Shown one piece after another: positions 63,855 through 64,000 of a stretch of DNA of 64,000 bases. Location: the NCBI GenBank assembly GCA_917880885.1, contig OU862916.1, forward strand, positions 54,348,831 to 54,412,830. Reading direction: 5' to 3'. This DNA is from Limnephilus marmoratus (Eukaryota; Arthropoda; Insecta; Trichoptera; Limnephilidae). The notes below the pieces were generated by a model, which saw only the letters and a list, made by a program, of their open reading frames with translations, made no database searches and was not told the DNA's origin. Each line of letters begins with the position of its first letter. Within the stretch, counting starts at the first letter, position 1. The translations under genes were made by a program, and so were the position numbers.

Positions 63855-64000
63855 GTTACTTATTACTCGTATATCTAAAGAGACACAACACAGGTTGAGA
63901 GATAATAGGTACAAGAGACACAATACAGACTAACGTATAGTGGGGTTTTTATGTTCTTTATTCTATCTTTTGTTTTTTTTTCTATATGTGTATATGTAAG

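Noticed and set aside
1..64000. CRISPR array, phage, operon or rRNA genes
   Set aside because: There are no regularly spaced short repeats with unique spacers, no gene clusters with bacterial ribosome-binding sites and no rRNA-like sequence. All supported coding sequence is of eukaryotic retroelement or transposon type.

Overview
The window reads as AT-rich insect nuclear DNA, probably from a moth or butterfly. The order is a guess based on the mix of Helitrons, RTE-type and Jockey/CR1-type LINEs and tRNA-derived SINEs. An interstitial run of CCTAA pentamers (the insect telomere unit TTAGG, reversed) at 35115-35150 supports an insect. There is no bacterial operon structure, rRNA, functional tRNA gene or CRISPR array. 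I find no complete host protein-coding gene. The window is intergenic or intronic DNA built from layered transposable elements; one 78-base stretch (34886-34963) has good splice signals and could be a host exon.

Region by region. 0-9 kb: a minus-strand Helitron (478-912), a tRNA-derived SINE (1184-1379), several RTE-type LINE 3' ends, an RTE copy split by two later insertions (4008-5655), three copies of a poly(A)-tailed SINE-like retroposon ('family B', from 1412, 4875 and 6500; a fourth is at 8607), foldback repeats and a Harbinger-like MITE (8153-8499). 9-22 kb: a SINE with an inverted segment, a tandem foldback, a LINE C-terminal fragment, a 187-bp element with perfect 79-bp arms (12398-12584), two Helitrons (13324-13944, 20515-21122), LINE debris near 16 kb and CpG-rich patches. 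22-25 kb: a long minus-strand LINE with an uninterrupted endonuclease-RT frame. 25-36 kb: SINEs, a hAT element carrying a family B insertion (27624-28878), a 17-18 bp tandem array (29976-30058), RTE and LINE 3' ends, the telomere-like repeat, and a minisatellite. 36-47 kb: a repeat shared with 19 kb, a Helitron, a dead mariner (41845-42582), LINE 3' fragments and a SINE-spacer-SINE composite (46544-47168). 47-50 kb: a second minus-strand LINE with an open RT frame. 52.7-60.8 kb: the centrepiece, two head-to-tail copies of a LINE with a restriction-like endonuclease (one intact 1208-codon ORF, one 5'-truncated and mutated), apparently inserted into an older antisense LINE. 61-64 kb: a second SINE-spacer-SINE composite with a 14-bp target duplication, another family B copy and two inverted-repeat elements.

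The elements interact as donors and parasites. LINEs supply reverse transcriptase and the SINE families probably borrow it. Five LINE 3' ends share a two-stem hairpin whose paired bases change together, which suggests RNA recognition by the element's own RT. The only reading frames that look able to make protein are the 1208-aa endonuclease-RT protein and the two 5'-truncated LINE ORFs.
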